Source: an uncultured Lachnospiraceae bacterium | GTDB taxonomy: Bacteria > Bacillota > Clostridia > Lachnospirales > Lachnospiraceae | NCBI GenBank assembly: GCA_910586725.1 | Contig: CAJUJL010000010.1 | Location: forward strand, 1-64,000 | Direction: 5' to 3' | DNA length: 64,000 bases | In this document: positions 9,411 to 18,550 of the stretch, piece after piece | How the letters are laid out: every line of letters begins with the position of its first letter | How positions within the stretch are numbered: position 1 is the first letter of the stretch | Translations under genes and position numbers: made by a program | The notes under the pieces: model-generated | The model's input: only the letters and a program-made list of their open reading frames with translations | What the model was told of the DNA's origin: nothing | The model's database searches: none

Positions 9411-9442
9411 GGTCCCCGCCCAACAATTGACAGGCGGGGACC
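9411..9442 (-). terminator. Strong hairpin between precursor peptide and NRPS (probable attenuator)
   Basis: Perfect 10-bp arms GGTCCCCGCC / GGCGGGGACC enclose a 12-base loop, 10 bases after the peptide stop codon. On the transcribed strand it is followed by CATTTCTTTTT, a broken U-tract. This is the pattern of a leaky terminator or processing hairpin that lets a precursor peptide be made in excess over its export and tailoring proteins. Confidence 0.7.
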
Positions 9443-9452
9443 GCTCCTTTCT

Positions 9453-9602
9453 TTAAATCCTCTTTTTTACATCGTCCGAAATATCATGTGTTTTTTCTTT
9501 TTTTACGCGTCTTAATCCGCTTCCTCCGGTAACTTCTGAAAGATCTTCCATCGAAAGCTCTTTCTCCGAAACCGCGTTTTCATTTTTTTCCTTGTACTCC
9601 AT
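9453..9602 (-). CDS. Double-glycine precursor peptide (49 aa)
   Basis: Small gene with an ATG at 9602 and GGAGG six bases upstream. The N-terminal part contains KELSMEDLSEVTGG, the classic amphipathic leader ending in Gly26-Gly27 that C39 peptidases cut. The predicted mature part is 22 residues, starts SGLRRVKK, ends DDVKKRI, and contains five Lys, three Arg, one His and several acidic residues but no Cys, so lanthionine or disulfide chemistry is excluded. It starts 11 bases after the giant surface-protein stop and lies upstream of the NRPS and the C39 exporter in the same direction. Role (bacteriocin, signal peptide, or scaffold for the NRPS product) is not determinable from sequence. Confidence 0.85.
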   Translation of the reverse strand: MEYKEKNENAVSEKELSMEDLSEVTGGSGLRRVKKEKTHDISDDVKKRI

Positions 9603-9613
9603 GAGAATCCTCC

Positions 9614-12600
9614 TTATTTTTTCTTTATTTTCATGCCGGACCGAAAACCGGTTCTGGCATTGAATTTCTTTTGATACGCGCCGTACTTTTTCGCAGGAAC
9701 TTTTATGAGCGCTTTTTTATGGATTCCATCAATCGCTTTTTTTCCGATCCTGGAAATCTTTGACGACCGGATGGTAATGGTCCTTAGCTTCTTACATCCT
9801 GCAAACGCTTTGTCAGAAATTGTTTTTACATATTTTCCAATAGTCGCTTTTTGGGCCTTTTTATAATTCCGGAACGCTCCTTTTCCAATGGCGGTCACCT
9901 GGAATTTCTTTTCACCAATCGTTACGCTGTCTTTTACCCGGATTGTACGCGCAGATTTTCCCGGACCTTTTGTAACGGTTACCGTTCCGGCTTTTTTTCC
10001 GGAGGGAAGCTTTGTTACTTTATAGCTGTAGCCTCCTGCTTTGTATGTCTTTCCTCTGGAAACTGCGGCTGGTTTTTGCTCCGTTTGATTTTCTCCCGGC
10101 TTTTGGGTATCCGGGTCGTTTACCTGTACGGCAAACTTCTTAATCAGCATTGCTTCCTGCGGCATATAGGAAAAATTATCCTCTTCAAAAGAACCGTCCT
10201 CCGCCGTATAAACCGTCTTATTATTGGATGGCATAAAGTAAGCCGTCACATTCGCCGTACCGGGGCCGGCCGCTTCCACATAGCCGCTGTCATAAACTTT
10301 CAGCACATTTTCGTTATCGGAAACATACATGACTTTCAGTCCCGCGGTATTGAAACGATCGTAATTATTTGCATCGTCCGTTCCCTCATAACGGCTTCCT
10401 TTATAAGCAATGGACTCCACGCTTGCATTTAACTGCGTCACATCGCCTTTCTTCATTTGATAGGAAGCTTCGATTTCTTTCATGACCCCGTCGAAAATGG
10501 ATATGTTCTGAATGGCCGTCATTTTCAGACGCTGCTCTTTTGTCGCCCGCATCGAAATTTCCTCCTGCGCGCTTTTGCTGTCTTCATTGACATAAGCGCG
10601 GAATGAAGTCACGGCTTCAAAGCTTTCATCCTCTTCTGAAATAAAGGTTTCAAACATTTCCTCGTAATCGCCATATGTATAATCCGCTGTGTAAACCGCA
10701 GATTCTCCCGGCAGCAAATCTTCCGTTTCGATTGCACGGATATTTTGGAACGCTTCCTCTGCGCCCTCGATTTTTCTGCTGATCCATATCTTTTGCGCGC
10801 CTGTTTTGCGTCTGCCATTGTTTGCCACGCCAACGCGGAAATGAATCGTTCCGCGTTCATCCTGCGTCGCTTCAAATTCTTCTATGTCAAGCTGCACCGG
10901 AATGGTTTCTCTGTAGGTTCCCTCTGCCAGCGTCTGTTTTGCGTCATCCGTAATCTGATATGTAAACGCACATCCGCTCTCTTCTTCGCCAAGTGAAATC
11001 GTAAAGCTGACGGGATAAGTCTTTCCTCCGTAAAGCTTATTGGACGCCGTATTTTCTTCGGTTTCCGCCTGAGCTGACGCCAGCTTTTGTTCGCAGATTT
11101 TTGCTCCGTCTTCGCCGGTAACAGTCAGCGTAAGATTTTGCAGCGTGTCCACGCCGTCGTTATAAAGCGTCATAGAAACGGCGGAATCCGACCCGGCTCT
11201 CAGTTCTTCAATTTTTAAATCCTCTACCACAAGCGTCGACGACGGCGTAAATTCCAGAGCCATCAGATCCTTGTTTTCCGTGTCTTCGGTCAATATTTCT
11301 TTACGGATGATTTCTCCCGTTTCGTCTTCGCCCTCTAACGTCTCTGTTACGCTTTTTGCCTTGGTCGCCAGAAGCTTTAGTTTGCCCGTCTCTCCTTTTT
11401 CCACAACAAATCCAATCGCTCCGTAGTTTGCTCCCTCTTCTTTTGTTACCTGTATGGGTTCTGTAATGACTGTTTCCATTGTGTCATACCTTGCGACATA
11501 AATCTGCGATTCCGCCACACGGTTTGCAGCATCCAAAGCTTCCTGGCTTGTCGGATCAATTCCCTCCCTGGCTTTCGTAGCGCGCTGCGACCAGACGGCA
11601 TAGACAAAATTGTTGGAAGACGCCACGCCGTAATCCACAATTGAGGCGCTGCTTTTTTCCTCTTCATCTCCATGAAAAGCCGCATCTCCGGCAACAATCA
11701 CCGGCGGCATGTAAACATGCTCCTCCTGCTCCGTTTCGTTATCCGGATGCTTCTTATTGATATAATAAAATTCCCGACCGTCAATTTCTGACTTTAACAG
11801 GCGATACTGCACGATATAGGACAAATTCAGCGCATAAAGCGTATTGTCTGCCAGATATGTCAGCAGCGTCGTATCTCCGGAACGTGCAAATTTCACCTTG
11901 CTCTCCGCAAGATCCGGCGTCGTCGTCACCATAATCGGGTGCATAAACTGGTTCGTTTTATAATCATAAATCTGAACAAAAATATCCCGGTCTGTCTCCG
12001 TTTCCGGATCTCCGTCGTAATCCAGCACATAAGCCAGCAGCGCAAGCCCGTTATACGTCGTAGTTTCCGATTCTATCACAATCGGCTCCTGCTCGTATAT
12101 CCATCCGTCTTCTCCCTCATATTTTTCCCGTTCAAACGCTTTGAATGTCGGTTCTTTTGTCCAGAATCCAGAACCATCCAGCTCTTCTTCTACCACTGAC
12201 AGCGGAGCCAAATCTAAAAACCGCTGTCCATACCACGCTTTCTCATAATCCGCATCCATCCCCTCGGAAGCGTCGTACGTCTCTTCCCACGCGCCCTTAG
12301 CAAAATCATATACGCGGTATGCCATTACGCTGTAAGGCTTTGCAATATCGCCGACAAGGCCCTCTTCGTCGTCCGATGTGCTTTCATATTCTGTCTTCGT
12401 ATAGAACATCAGCATTTTGTTTTCCGTCTCGTCATAGGAAATATGCGGCTTTACATCCGCCGTATTATCAGCCATTAAAATTTCGTCTTCCGTCTCATAG
12501 GAATACGGACTGGTTTTTGTAATTTCCTCAATCTCGCCAAATGTCTTTGCTGCCACATCAAAAAACGCGCCGTGGATATTCATGGAATTTAAACTGTCAA

Positions 12601-15600
12601 TCACCGTATCCTCTTTTGTCAGAACGCGGTCCGCACTCGACCATGCCACATAAATTCCCTTTTCACCCAAATCAAAAATGGCCAGTTCATCGTCGAGCGT
12701 TCCGTCGTTTTCAATTATCTGAGGCTTTGTCCAGGTTTTGCCGTCTCCGATGCTGTAATATACATGCGTACAGTTATAAATGTCCTCGTCTAAAGAATCG
12801 TCCAAAAATACCGCCAGATATTTCTGATCCGGCAAAACCGTCATCTGAATATCCGGATTCGGATTTACCGCCTGCTCCAGCAAAGTTTCCGTAATGCCCT
12901 CCTGGCCGGCTGCGATCCTTTCGCGTCCCGTCTCTTCTCCCATCCATTCGGAACGACGGCTCCGATAAGAACGCTTGTCTGTTTCCATAACGGAAAGGCT
13001 CTCATATGTATAATCCTGGCTTCCGGAAATATCGTTTAATCTTTCCGCACCGCCAAACATATTGAGTTTCTTCTTTGCAATATTCCATTTCTTTTTAAAG
13101 CAAAGCACTTTCAGTGAAATATAAGCGGAAAACGTTACGTCGCCGTGATTTTTCTGATCGCTTCGCGTATAGAAATTCATATCAAAGTCCGCTCGTCCGC
13201 CGATCATCAGATTCAGGAAATCAAATCCTGCTCCCGCACTCAAATCTATATACGGCTCTACGGTAAAAATGCCATACCCGTCAAACGCACGGTCCCCGTT
13301 GTTCATATTAAACCGGAACAAATCAATTTTCTCCGCTTCCGTATCCATAACATCTGAGAAATAGTATTCTTTCTTATCATAATTTTGTTCCAGAATAAAT
13401 GTCGCAGCCCCGCTTCCTCCCGCAGAAATTGCAACCCGAATCGGAAGTCCAATCGGCGTTATATAGGAAATCGAAACATCTACGCCCCCATCTACCGTAG
13501 CGGCCAGCGTCATGTCCTGAAAATACCATTCTCCCAAATGCTCCTCATCCTGTGATTTCGCAATATTAATTTCAAGCCCAAACTTCATCTCAACTTCTGC
13601 GGCCGCTCCGAGTTTTAACTTTGATTTATTCTTCTTACCGGATGCGTCTACAGCATCGTCCGCAGCCTGTTTTTGTTTTTTCTTTTGCTCGCTTCCTGTT
13701 CCGGAATTTTTCGCCGCTTCTTTTATGGCTTCTTTTTTGTCATCCTTTTTGTCGTCATCTTCTTCGTCTTCGTTGTTCCAATCCTTGTCTTTATCAAATT
13801 TAAAACCGACGCTGATTGTCTTTAAACTGCCGTCTTCACCGCTTGCTGCGATATTGTCAATATTTCCGTCCCATCCGAAATCAAACGCGGAATCAACCAC
13901 GCCAATGATTTCTATGGCTTTTTCCGCCCCGCCAAAATTGAAGCTGGATAAAAAGCTTAACATGCCAAGGGACTGTGAAAAAGAAAATCCCATTTCATGC
14001 TCAAAATATTCGGTACCGTTCTGGTCCGCAAACTGAACCGTCATATAAGCCCCCGACGGAATGCCAAGCGCAGACGGGTTAAAATCCAGTACAAATACGC
14101 CGTTATCGCTTATTACCTCCCTTGTGGCATTTTCCAAAGGCGATTTATCCTTACGGTAAAAACGGAACGTCGCTTTTTTTGCACGCACCGTATCATTTTT
14201 GGAATACGTCTGAATGCCAAGGCGGTAGATCTGATCTCCGTTGGAAATATCGTTGACAGAGATGGATTCTGCCTGATCGTCGCAAACACGGTAAACGTTT
14301 GCTTCATTGACGCCAATTGTATCGTATGCGTCCAGTTCATAAATTCCGGCCGCATTGACTGCCTGAGTGGCCGTTAAGTGCAGATTATTGTACGAAATAT
14401 TCACCGTCTGGTTTTCCCCAGCCGTAAAATCCTTGCTTCCAATGGAAAAATAACCGTCTCCTCCATTTTCTTTTACGCCTCCGAATTGTGCGTCATATTT
14501 AGTAACTGCCGTCTGCCCCGCAACGGAAATCTGCGCGCCGTTCACTGCCGTCACCGTCTCTTTCGAACCAAAAACGGGCTTATCGCGAAGCTGTACAATT
14601 CCGTCAATATATCCGGAATAACGATTCGCCACAGTCGGATTAAAGCCATAATAAATCAAGCTCTTATCTAATACGGGACGAAACGTATACGCGTTTCCGT
14701 TGCTTGCCGTACGTACAAAATCATAGGAAGCGACTATCTTTTCTTCTGCTGTTGTAATTTTCCCGTCTTCATTTATATCTCCGGTGAAATTTTTAAAATA
14801 CGCCTTGTATTGATCCTCCGTTACGGCGTTGAGGGTGTATTCCTGATTTAAGGTCACGCCTTTGATCTCCATGGGCGTCCGATAATCACCCATCAAAACG
14901 TCGTCCTCCGCCACACTTCCGGAATCGTCTTTTTTCGAATACAGCACAGATCCCTTATCCTTATTATTACTAAGCGGATCAATTTTCACTTTTACCGTTG
15001 GAACAGAATACGTTGGATTGATGTATATGTATTCTCCCGTCGGAGAAAATGTCACGACGTTTCCGACTGCGGCGTTTTTCACTGCCGTATTTACACTGCT
15101 CTTGGTATAATTGCCCGCGGAAAATTTCTTTGTCTGCGCTTCCGCATAGTTTTTTTCCTGGGCATAATATGCATTTGCCTTACCTGCAAGCGCATTTGCC
15201 GAATTCGACGAACTATGTATGCCCCCGTCTTTATACATGCCAAGATTAAATCCCGACACGGAATTTCCCGTTTTTGCAATCCCTGTTACGCGAATGGTAT
15301 CCAGCATCGTACAACGAAGCACTTCATTCTTTTTAAAGCCATTCGTATAAGAGCCTTTTTTCTCATCTGAATTTTGAAACATCACACGCGTCTGGTAAGG
15401 GCGATACACCGGACGGATTCGGAATTCATTGCCGGATAAAAGATAATTTTTGTAAGTATTTAAAAACGATTTTGTAAGCTTAATATCCTCCGGAGCAATC
15501 AGCTTACTCCAGGAACGGCCGTTTCTCTGCATCAACTGATAACCCGCCAGATAGATGTTTCCGGATGTCCCCTCTTTGATTTGCACACCGTTAGAAGTCT

Positions 15601-17533
15601 TATTCGTCGAATACTTCGTCTTAAATACTATTTTCTCACAGGGCCGGTGGATAGTCACGCTGTCTGAAAACACCCCATTGCCGGAAGAAACCTGAAGCGT
15701 GCCGAGCATAATCGTATTGCCTTCCTGATATTTATGCCCGTTTTCATCCGTTTTCGTCGCAGATGCCGCGTCCGTATAAATCTTCTCCGTATATTGATTG
15801 CCGTACCCGTTCTCCGTATATGCCGTATTCGTTACGCTGAACTGATACCCCGGATAATAGATCACGACTTTGCTGACGCGCGCAGTCGCCGTATCGTTTT
15901 CCCCTTCCGTACGCACTTCCAGCTTCAAATTCGCGTTCGACGTGCGCATACTGTCGTTTAACGTGATATTGTCTGTCCTCTGTCCAAAATAAGTATTTTT
16001 TGTCAATACTGCATTGTCGTTGAGGTATATGACGCTCTTTCTGCTTCTGTCCGTTACTCTGTTCGTCTTCTTATTGCAGCCTTTTCCCGTCGTATATTCG
16101 TAGTAGCGGGACCCTTCGTCGCTCTTCCACGTAATCTGTATGCGCTCTGCCGTAGATAAATCCAGTCCGCTTAAAATCAGCCTTCTTCCGGACCCGGTCT
16201 GCTTTTTTCTGGATACGCTGGCTATGGCGTTTACATTCCTGACGTCGTTCCAGCCAGATGCCGCGCGTGCGCTTACATCCTTCGCTGCCGCGGGATTCTG
16301 CTCTTCCTGGCTCTGAACTGGCGTTTCGTTGGTCAGCGTCACCGTTGTCACCGCGGCGCCTTGCTGCACATACGATTCATTGGCGTCTAACGCCACCTGA
16401 AACTGCGCCGTCTCTTTTGCCCCCTCGTAATTTAACAGGGGAATCTCCACCGTCTGCTCCGTAATGCCCTGCGCAAACAATACCTCCTGCTTTACCGCCT
16501 TATAATCCGTACCGGATACCGCGTCTGCAGAACCCGTGCCGACAATTACGCTGGCAATTTTATTTTCGCCGGAAATACGGTTGATTGTAATACGCGCCAC
16601 GCCCTCGGAACGATCCACCGTCATATTCTGCGCCGCCATGGCGAATACCGCCTTTTCCGTCTCATCATTATCCACGATATTCAAATATGCCGTTTTCGCG
16701 CCCTCCACTTCTCCTACGGAAGCGTCTCCCAGCAAAAACATTACCTGTTCATCTGATTCTGAAATATCGTCGTCTATCGTATCAATATAGACCGACTTCA
16801 TATATTCGCCTTCCTGAAACGTAAACGTATACTCCTGGCCGAACACCTCCCCGGCAAATGCATCGTAGGCATCTTCGCATGCTTCGCTGAACGCTTCCGC
16901 TTCCATTCTGCGCGACTCGTCCATTTCCTGCCAGTTTAAACCGCCCGACTCAGTGCCAAGATATGTATCCTTTGCCTGATTCAAAGCGTTCTTTTCTGCT
17001 TTTCCTTTTTTTGCAGACGCTTTTTTTCTTCCATTTTCAGATTTTTCCTTCACCGGTTCCAACGGCGTCATGCGCTCCTGCGCTTCCTGCTCCTTTACCT
17101 CCATCTGTGAATTGTTAAAATCTGTCAGAGGCTTTCCCGAACCCTCCAGCGTACGCAGGACATGATCGGATTCTTCTACCGTGAGCAGATAATCCTCTCC
17201 ATAAGCAGCCGAAATATCCACCGCTTTAAAATCAACTGTGGCTTTTTGGTCCACGCCTCCCCGGCGGACAATGACAAGCTGCTGCTTTTCTCCCTCTTTC
17301 GCCGTAAGCTGGGACTGGAAAAATTCAAACCTCCCATCCGGATACAGCGCTTCGTCAGCTTTCAGCGTTTCTTTCAACGCTTCTTCCGTAATGTCCGTGC
17401 CAAAAAGAAACGTATCTTCTCCGCCCGTTCCTTTTTCTGCAAACATAGGCGCTGCATCCGTAAACAAAAGCGACGCCGCAACTCCCATAGCCGCGAGCCG
17501 TCTGAATCTAAGGCTCATTTTACTGTTTCTCAT
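9614..17533 (-). CDS. Giant secreted surface protein with Calx-beta and LRR domains
   Basis: 2639 aa from the ATG at 17533 (AAAGGAG site). A Sec signal peptide (RRLAAMGVAASLLFTDAAPMFA) is followed by two Calx-beta-like repeats (acidic DDDISESDEQV and IVDNDET loops that normally bind calcium, and SGTDYKAVKQEVLFAQG). After these come a Lys-rich segment, long beta-rich modules, a charged DKDKDWNNEDEEDDDKKDD spacer, a CARDB-like region, and a C-terminal BspA-type LRR block (IGKGAFRNYKK, ISDKAFAGCKKLRTITI). No LPXTG sorting signal is seen. The Lgt-like gene overlaps its start by 14 bp and the precursor peptide starts 11 bp after its stop, so all are likely co-translated from one mRNA. Possible roles are surface display, adhesion or capture of the peptide; none is proven. 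Confidence 0.88.
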   Translation of the reverse strand: MRNSKMSLRFRRLAAMGVAASLLFTDAAPMFAEKGTGGEDTFLFGTDITEEALKETLKADEALYPDGRFEFFQSQLTAKEGEKQQLVIVRRGGVDQKATVDFKAVDISAAYGEDYLLTVEESDHVLRTLEGSGKPLTDFNNSQMEVKEQEAQERMTPLEPVKEKSENGRKKASAKKGKAEKNALNQAKDTYLGTESGGLNWQEMDESRRMEAEAFSEACEDAYDAFAGEVFGQEYTFTFQEGEYMKSVYIDTIDDDISESDEQVMFLLGDASVGEVEGAKTAYLNIVDNDETEKAVFAMAAQNMTVDRSEGVARITINRISGENKIASVIVGTGSADAVSGTDYKAVKQEVLFAQGITEQTVEIPLLNYEGAKETAQFQVALDANESYVQQGAAVTTVTLTNETPVQSQEEQNPAAAKDVSARAASGWNDVRNVNAIASVSRKKQTGSGRRLILSGLDLSTAERIQITWKSDEGSRYYEYTTGKGCNKKTNRVTDRSRKSVIYLNDNAVLTKNTYFGQRTDNITLNDSMRTSNANLKLEVRTEGENDTATARVSKVVIYYPGYQFSVTNTAYTENGYGNQYTEKIYTDAASATKTDENGHKYQEGNTIMLGTLQVSSGNGVFSDSVTIHRPCEKIVFKTKYSTNKTSNGVQIKEGTSGNIYLAGYQLMQRNGRSWSKLIAPEDIKLTKSFLNTYKNYLLSGNEFRIRPVYRPYQTRVMFQNSDEKKGSYTNGFKKNEVLRCTMLDTIRVTGIAKTGNSVSGFNLGMYKDGGIHSSSNSANALAGKANAYYAQEKNYAEAQTKKFSAGNYTKSSVNTAVKNAAVGNVVTFSPTGEYIYINPTYSVPTVKVKIDPLSNNKDKGSVLYSKKDDSGSVAEDDVLMGDYRTPMEIKGVTLNQEYTLNAVTEDQYKAYFKNFTGDINEDGKITTAEEKIVASYDFVRTASNGNAYTFRPVLDKSLIYYGFNPTVANRYSGYIDGIVQLRDKPVFGSKETVTAVNGAQISVAGQTAVTKYDAQFGGVKENGGDGYFSIGSKDFTAGENQTVNISYNNLHLTATQAVNAAGIYELDAYDTIGVNEANVYRVCDDQAESISVNDISNGDQIYRLGIQTYSKNDTVRAKKATFRFYRKDKSPLENATREVISDNGVFVLDFNPSALGIPSGAYMTVQFADQNGTEYFEHEMGFSFSQSLGMLSFLSSFNFGGAEKAIEIIGVVDSAFDFGWDGNIDNIAASGEDGSLKTISVGFKFDKDKDWNNEDEEDDDKKDDKKEAIKEAAKNSGTGSEQKKKQKQAADDAVDASGKKNKSKLKLGAAAEVEMKFGLEINIAKSQDEEHLGEWYFQDMTLAATVDGGVDVSISYITPIGLPIRVAISAGGSGAATFILEQNYDKKEYYFSDVMDTEAEKIDLFRFNMNNGDRAFDGYGIFTVEPYIDLSAGAGFDFLNLMIGGRADFDMNFYTRSDQKNHGDVTFSAYISLKVLCFKKKWNIAKKKLNMFGGAERLNDISGSQDYTYESLSVMETDKRSYRSRRSEWMGEETGRERIAAGQEGITETLLEQAVNPNPDIQMTVLPDQKYLAVFLDDSLDEDIYNCTHVYYSIGDGKTWTKPQIIENDGTLDDELAIFDLGEKGIYVAWSSADRVLTKEDTVIDSLNSMNIHGAFFDVAAKTFGEIEEITKTSPYSYETEDEILMADNTADVKPHISYDETENKMLMFYTKTEYESTSDDEEGLVGDIAKPYSVMAYRVYDFAKGAWEETYDASEGMDADYEKAWYGQRFLDLAPLSVVEEELDGSGFWTKEPTFKAFEREKYEGEDGWIYEQEPIVIESETTTYNGLALLAYVLDYDGDPETETDRDIFVQIYDYKTNQFMHPIMVTTTPDLAESKVKFARSGDTTLLTYLADNTLYALNLSYIVQYRLLKSEIDGREFYYINKKHPDNETEQEEHVYMPPVIVAGDAAFHGDEEEKSSASIVDYGVASSNNFVYAVWSQRATKAREGIDPTSQEALDAANRVAESQIYVARYDTMETVITEPIQVTKEEGANYGAIGFVVEKGETGKLKLLATKAKSVTETLEGEDETGEIIRKEILTEDTENKDLMALEFTPSSTLVVEDLKIEELRAGSDSAVSMTLYNDGVDTLQNLTLTVTGEDGAKICEQKLASAQAETEENTASNKLYGGKTYPVSFTISLGEEESGCAFTYQITDDAKQTLAEGTYRETIPVQLDIEEFEATQDERGTIHFRVGVANNGRRKTGAQKIWISRKIEGAEEAFQNIRAIETEDLLPGESAVYTADYTYGDYEEMFETFISEEDESFEAVTSFRAYVNEDSKSAQEEISMRATKEQRLKMTAIQNISIFDGVMKEIEASYQMKKGDVTQLNASVESIAYKGSRYEGTDDANNYDRFNTAGLKVMYVSDNENVLKVYDSGYVEAAGPGTANVTAYFMPSNNKTVYTAEDGSFEEDNFSYMPQEAMLIKKFAVQVNDPDTQKPGENQTEQKPAAVSRGKTYKAGGYSYKVTKLPSGKKAGTVTVTKGPGKSARTIRVKDSVTIGEKKFQVTAIGKGAFRNYKKAQKATIGKYVKTISDKAFAGCKKLRTITIRSSKISRIGKKAIDGIHKKALIKVPAKKYGAYQKKFNARTGFRSGMKIKKK

Positions 17534-18281
17534 AGCTTCTCCTTTCTTTCTTTTTCCGACTTTCATATTTTTCAGCAATTGCAAATATGCCGGTCATTCC
17601 CATCAAAAGAACTGCGGCATACTGTATCACAGAACATCCCATAACGCGGATGGTTCCTGTCCCCTCCATCATAAATTCAGAGATAAAAATCACAGTGGAA
17701 AAACAAATACAAAAGACAAACAACAGACGCTTTCTCCTTTTGTGCAAATAAAGCAGCGCCAAAAACAAAACCAGCATGCAAACCGCCTCAAAGAGCTGCG
17801 TCGGATAGACGGAATAGCTATAGCCGGCCCCCGTACCGCGGCCCCACGAATATTTGAAAGCAAATGGTCCGCGATAAAACTTTCCCATGCAGCAGCCTTC
17901 AAAAAGACATGCCATGCGGTTAAACATATGCTGAAACGCAAGGAAAATACAAAGCAAGTCCAGATAAGCAATCCACTCCCGGCTCCTGGTCCGATAAATC
18001 AGACGGTAAGCCAGAGGGAAAAACAAAAGAACAAAAATTACGCGTCCGATAAAGTGCGTTCCCTGTTCTTTCGTCAAAAGCTCCCATACCGGATCTTTCG
18101 TTCCATAAGAAAGCCCCCGCACCAGTCTGCCAAAAAAAGCCCCCAGTTCTAAAGCCGCAAGAGAAATCAGATAAACAACAATCGTTTTTTTCCATGACCT
18201 GCTTTCTTGCCAATAAAAAAACAATAAGAGAAAGGATCCAAAAATGCTCCCCATATTAATTACAAAAAAATATACGTTCAT
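17520..18281 (-). CDS. Lgt-like integral membrane protein (prolipoprotein diacylglyceryl transferase family paralogue)
   Basis: 253 aa with about seven hydrophobic helices and a basic C-terminus (ESRKKKERRSYEKQ). The region GTHFIGRVIF, FNRMACLFEGCCMGK and VYPTQLFEAV matches the Lgt fold: a conserved His loop, the Arg-containing signature and the YPxQLxE helix. The usual GNFxNxE signature is replaced by a cysteine-containing version (EGCCMGK), seen in Lgt paralogues rather than in E. coli Lgt. The gene starts from GGAGG and an almost ideal promoter, and its end overlaps the giant surface-protein start, implying translational coupling. Being the first gene of the peptide/NRPS operon, it may transfer lipid to a product of that operon; this is inference. 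Confidence 0.75.
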   Translation of the reverse strand: MNVYFFVINMGSIFGSFLLLFFYWQESRSWKKTIVVYLISLAALELGAFFGRLVRGLSYGTKDPVWELLTKEQGTHFIGRVIFVLLFFPLAYRLIYRTRSREWIAYLDLLCIFLAFQHMFNRMACLFEGCCMGKFYRGPFAFKYSWGRGTGAGYSYSVYPTQLFEAVCMLVLFLALLYLHKRRKRLLFVFCICFSTVIFISEFMMEGTGTIRVMGCSVIQYAAVLLMGMTGIFAIAEKYESRKKKERRSYEKQ

Positions 18282-18352
18282 AATCCTCCGAAAAAATTAT
18301 ATTTGAACGATGTTAAAAAATTTAAGATCAAAAAATTCTATACATAAATATA

Positions 18353-18380
18353 ATTATATCTCTGACATGAGTATTGTCAA
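18353..18380 (-). promoter_or_regulatory. Consensus promoter of the peptide/NRPS operon
   Basis: TTGACA (18375-18380) and TATAAT (18353-18358) are separated by 16 bp, placing the start of transcription near 18346 and giving a leader of about 65 bases before the Lgt-like gene. Within it, TGACA and TGTCA form an inverted repeat spaced by 7 bp that covers the -35 box and could be an operator. Confidence 0.8.
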
Positions 18381-18470
18381 CCATTTTTTTTAAAAATTTC
18401 TCTTTTTTGGCACTTTATTTTCAGAATACGTGGAAATAAGCGCTCTTTTACCCTTAATTAAAATCTTTCC

Positions 18471-18498
18471 TTGATAAATCATTGAAATATGATAAAAT
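18471..18498 (+). promoter_or_regulatory. typA promoter
   Basis: TTGATA (18471-18476) and TAAAAT (18493-18498), spacer 16 bp, followed by a small CGGGC/GCCCG hairpin (18506-18522) in the leader and the AAGAAGGA ribosome binding site of typA. Confidence 0.65.
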
Positions 18499-18550
18499 AA
18501 GAAGCCGGGCGTACTCTGCCCGATGTTTGAATACAGAAAGAAGGATTTTT

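Noticed and set aside
797..9602. Nitrile-hydratase-leader (NHLP) or lanthipeptide cluster
   Set aside because: The exporters are NHLM-type, but the 49-aa peptide lacks the long NHLP leader, the core has no Cys, and no LanM, radical-SAM or YcaO enzyme is present.
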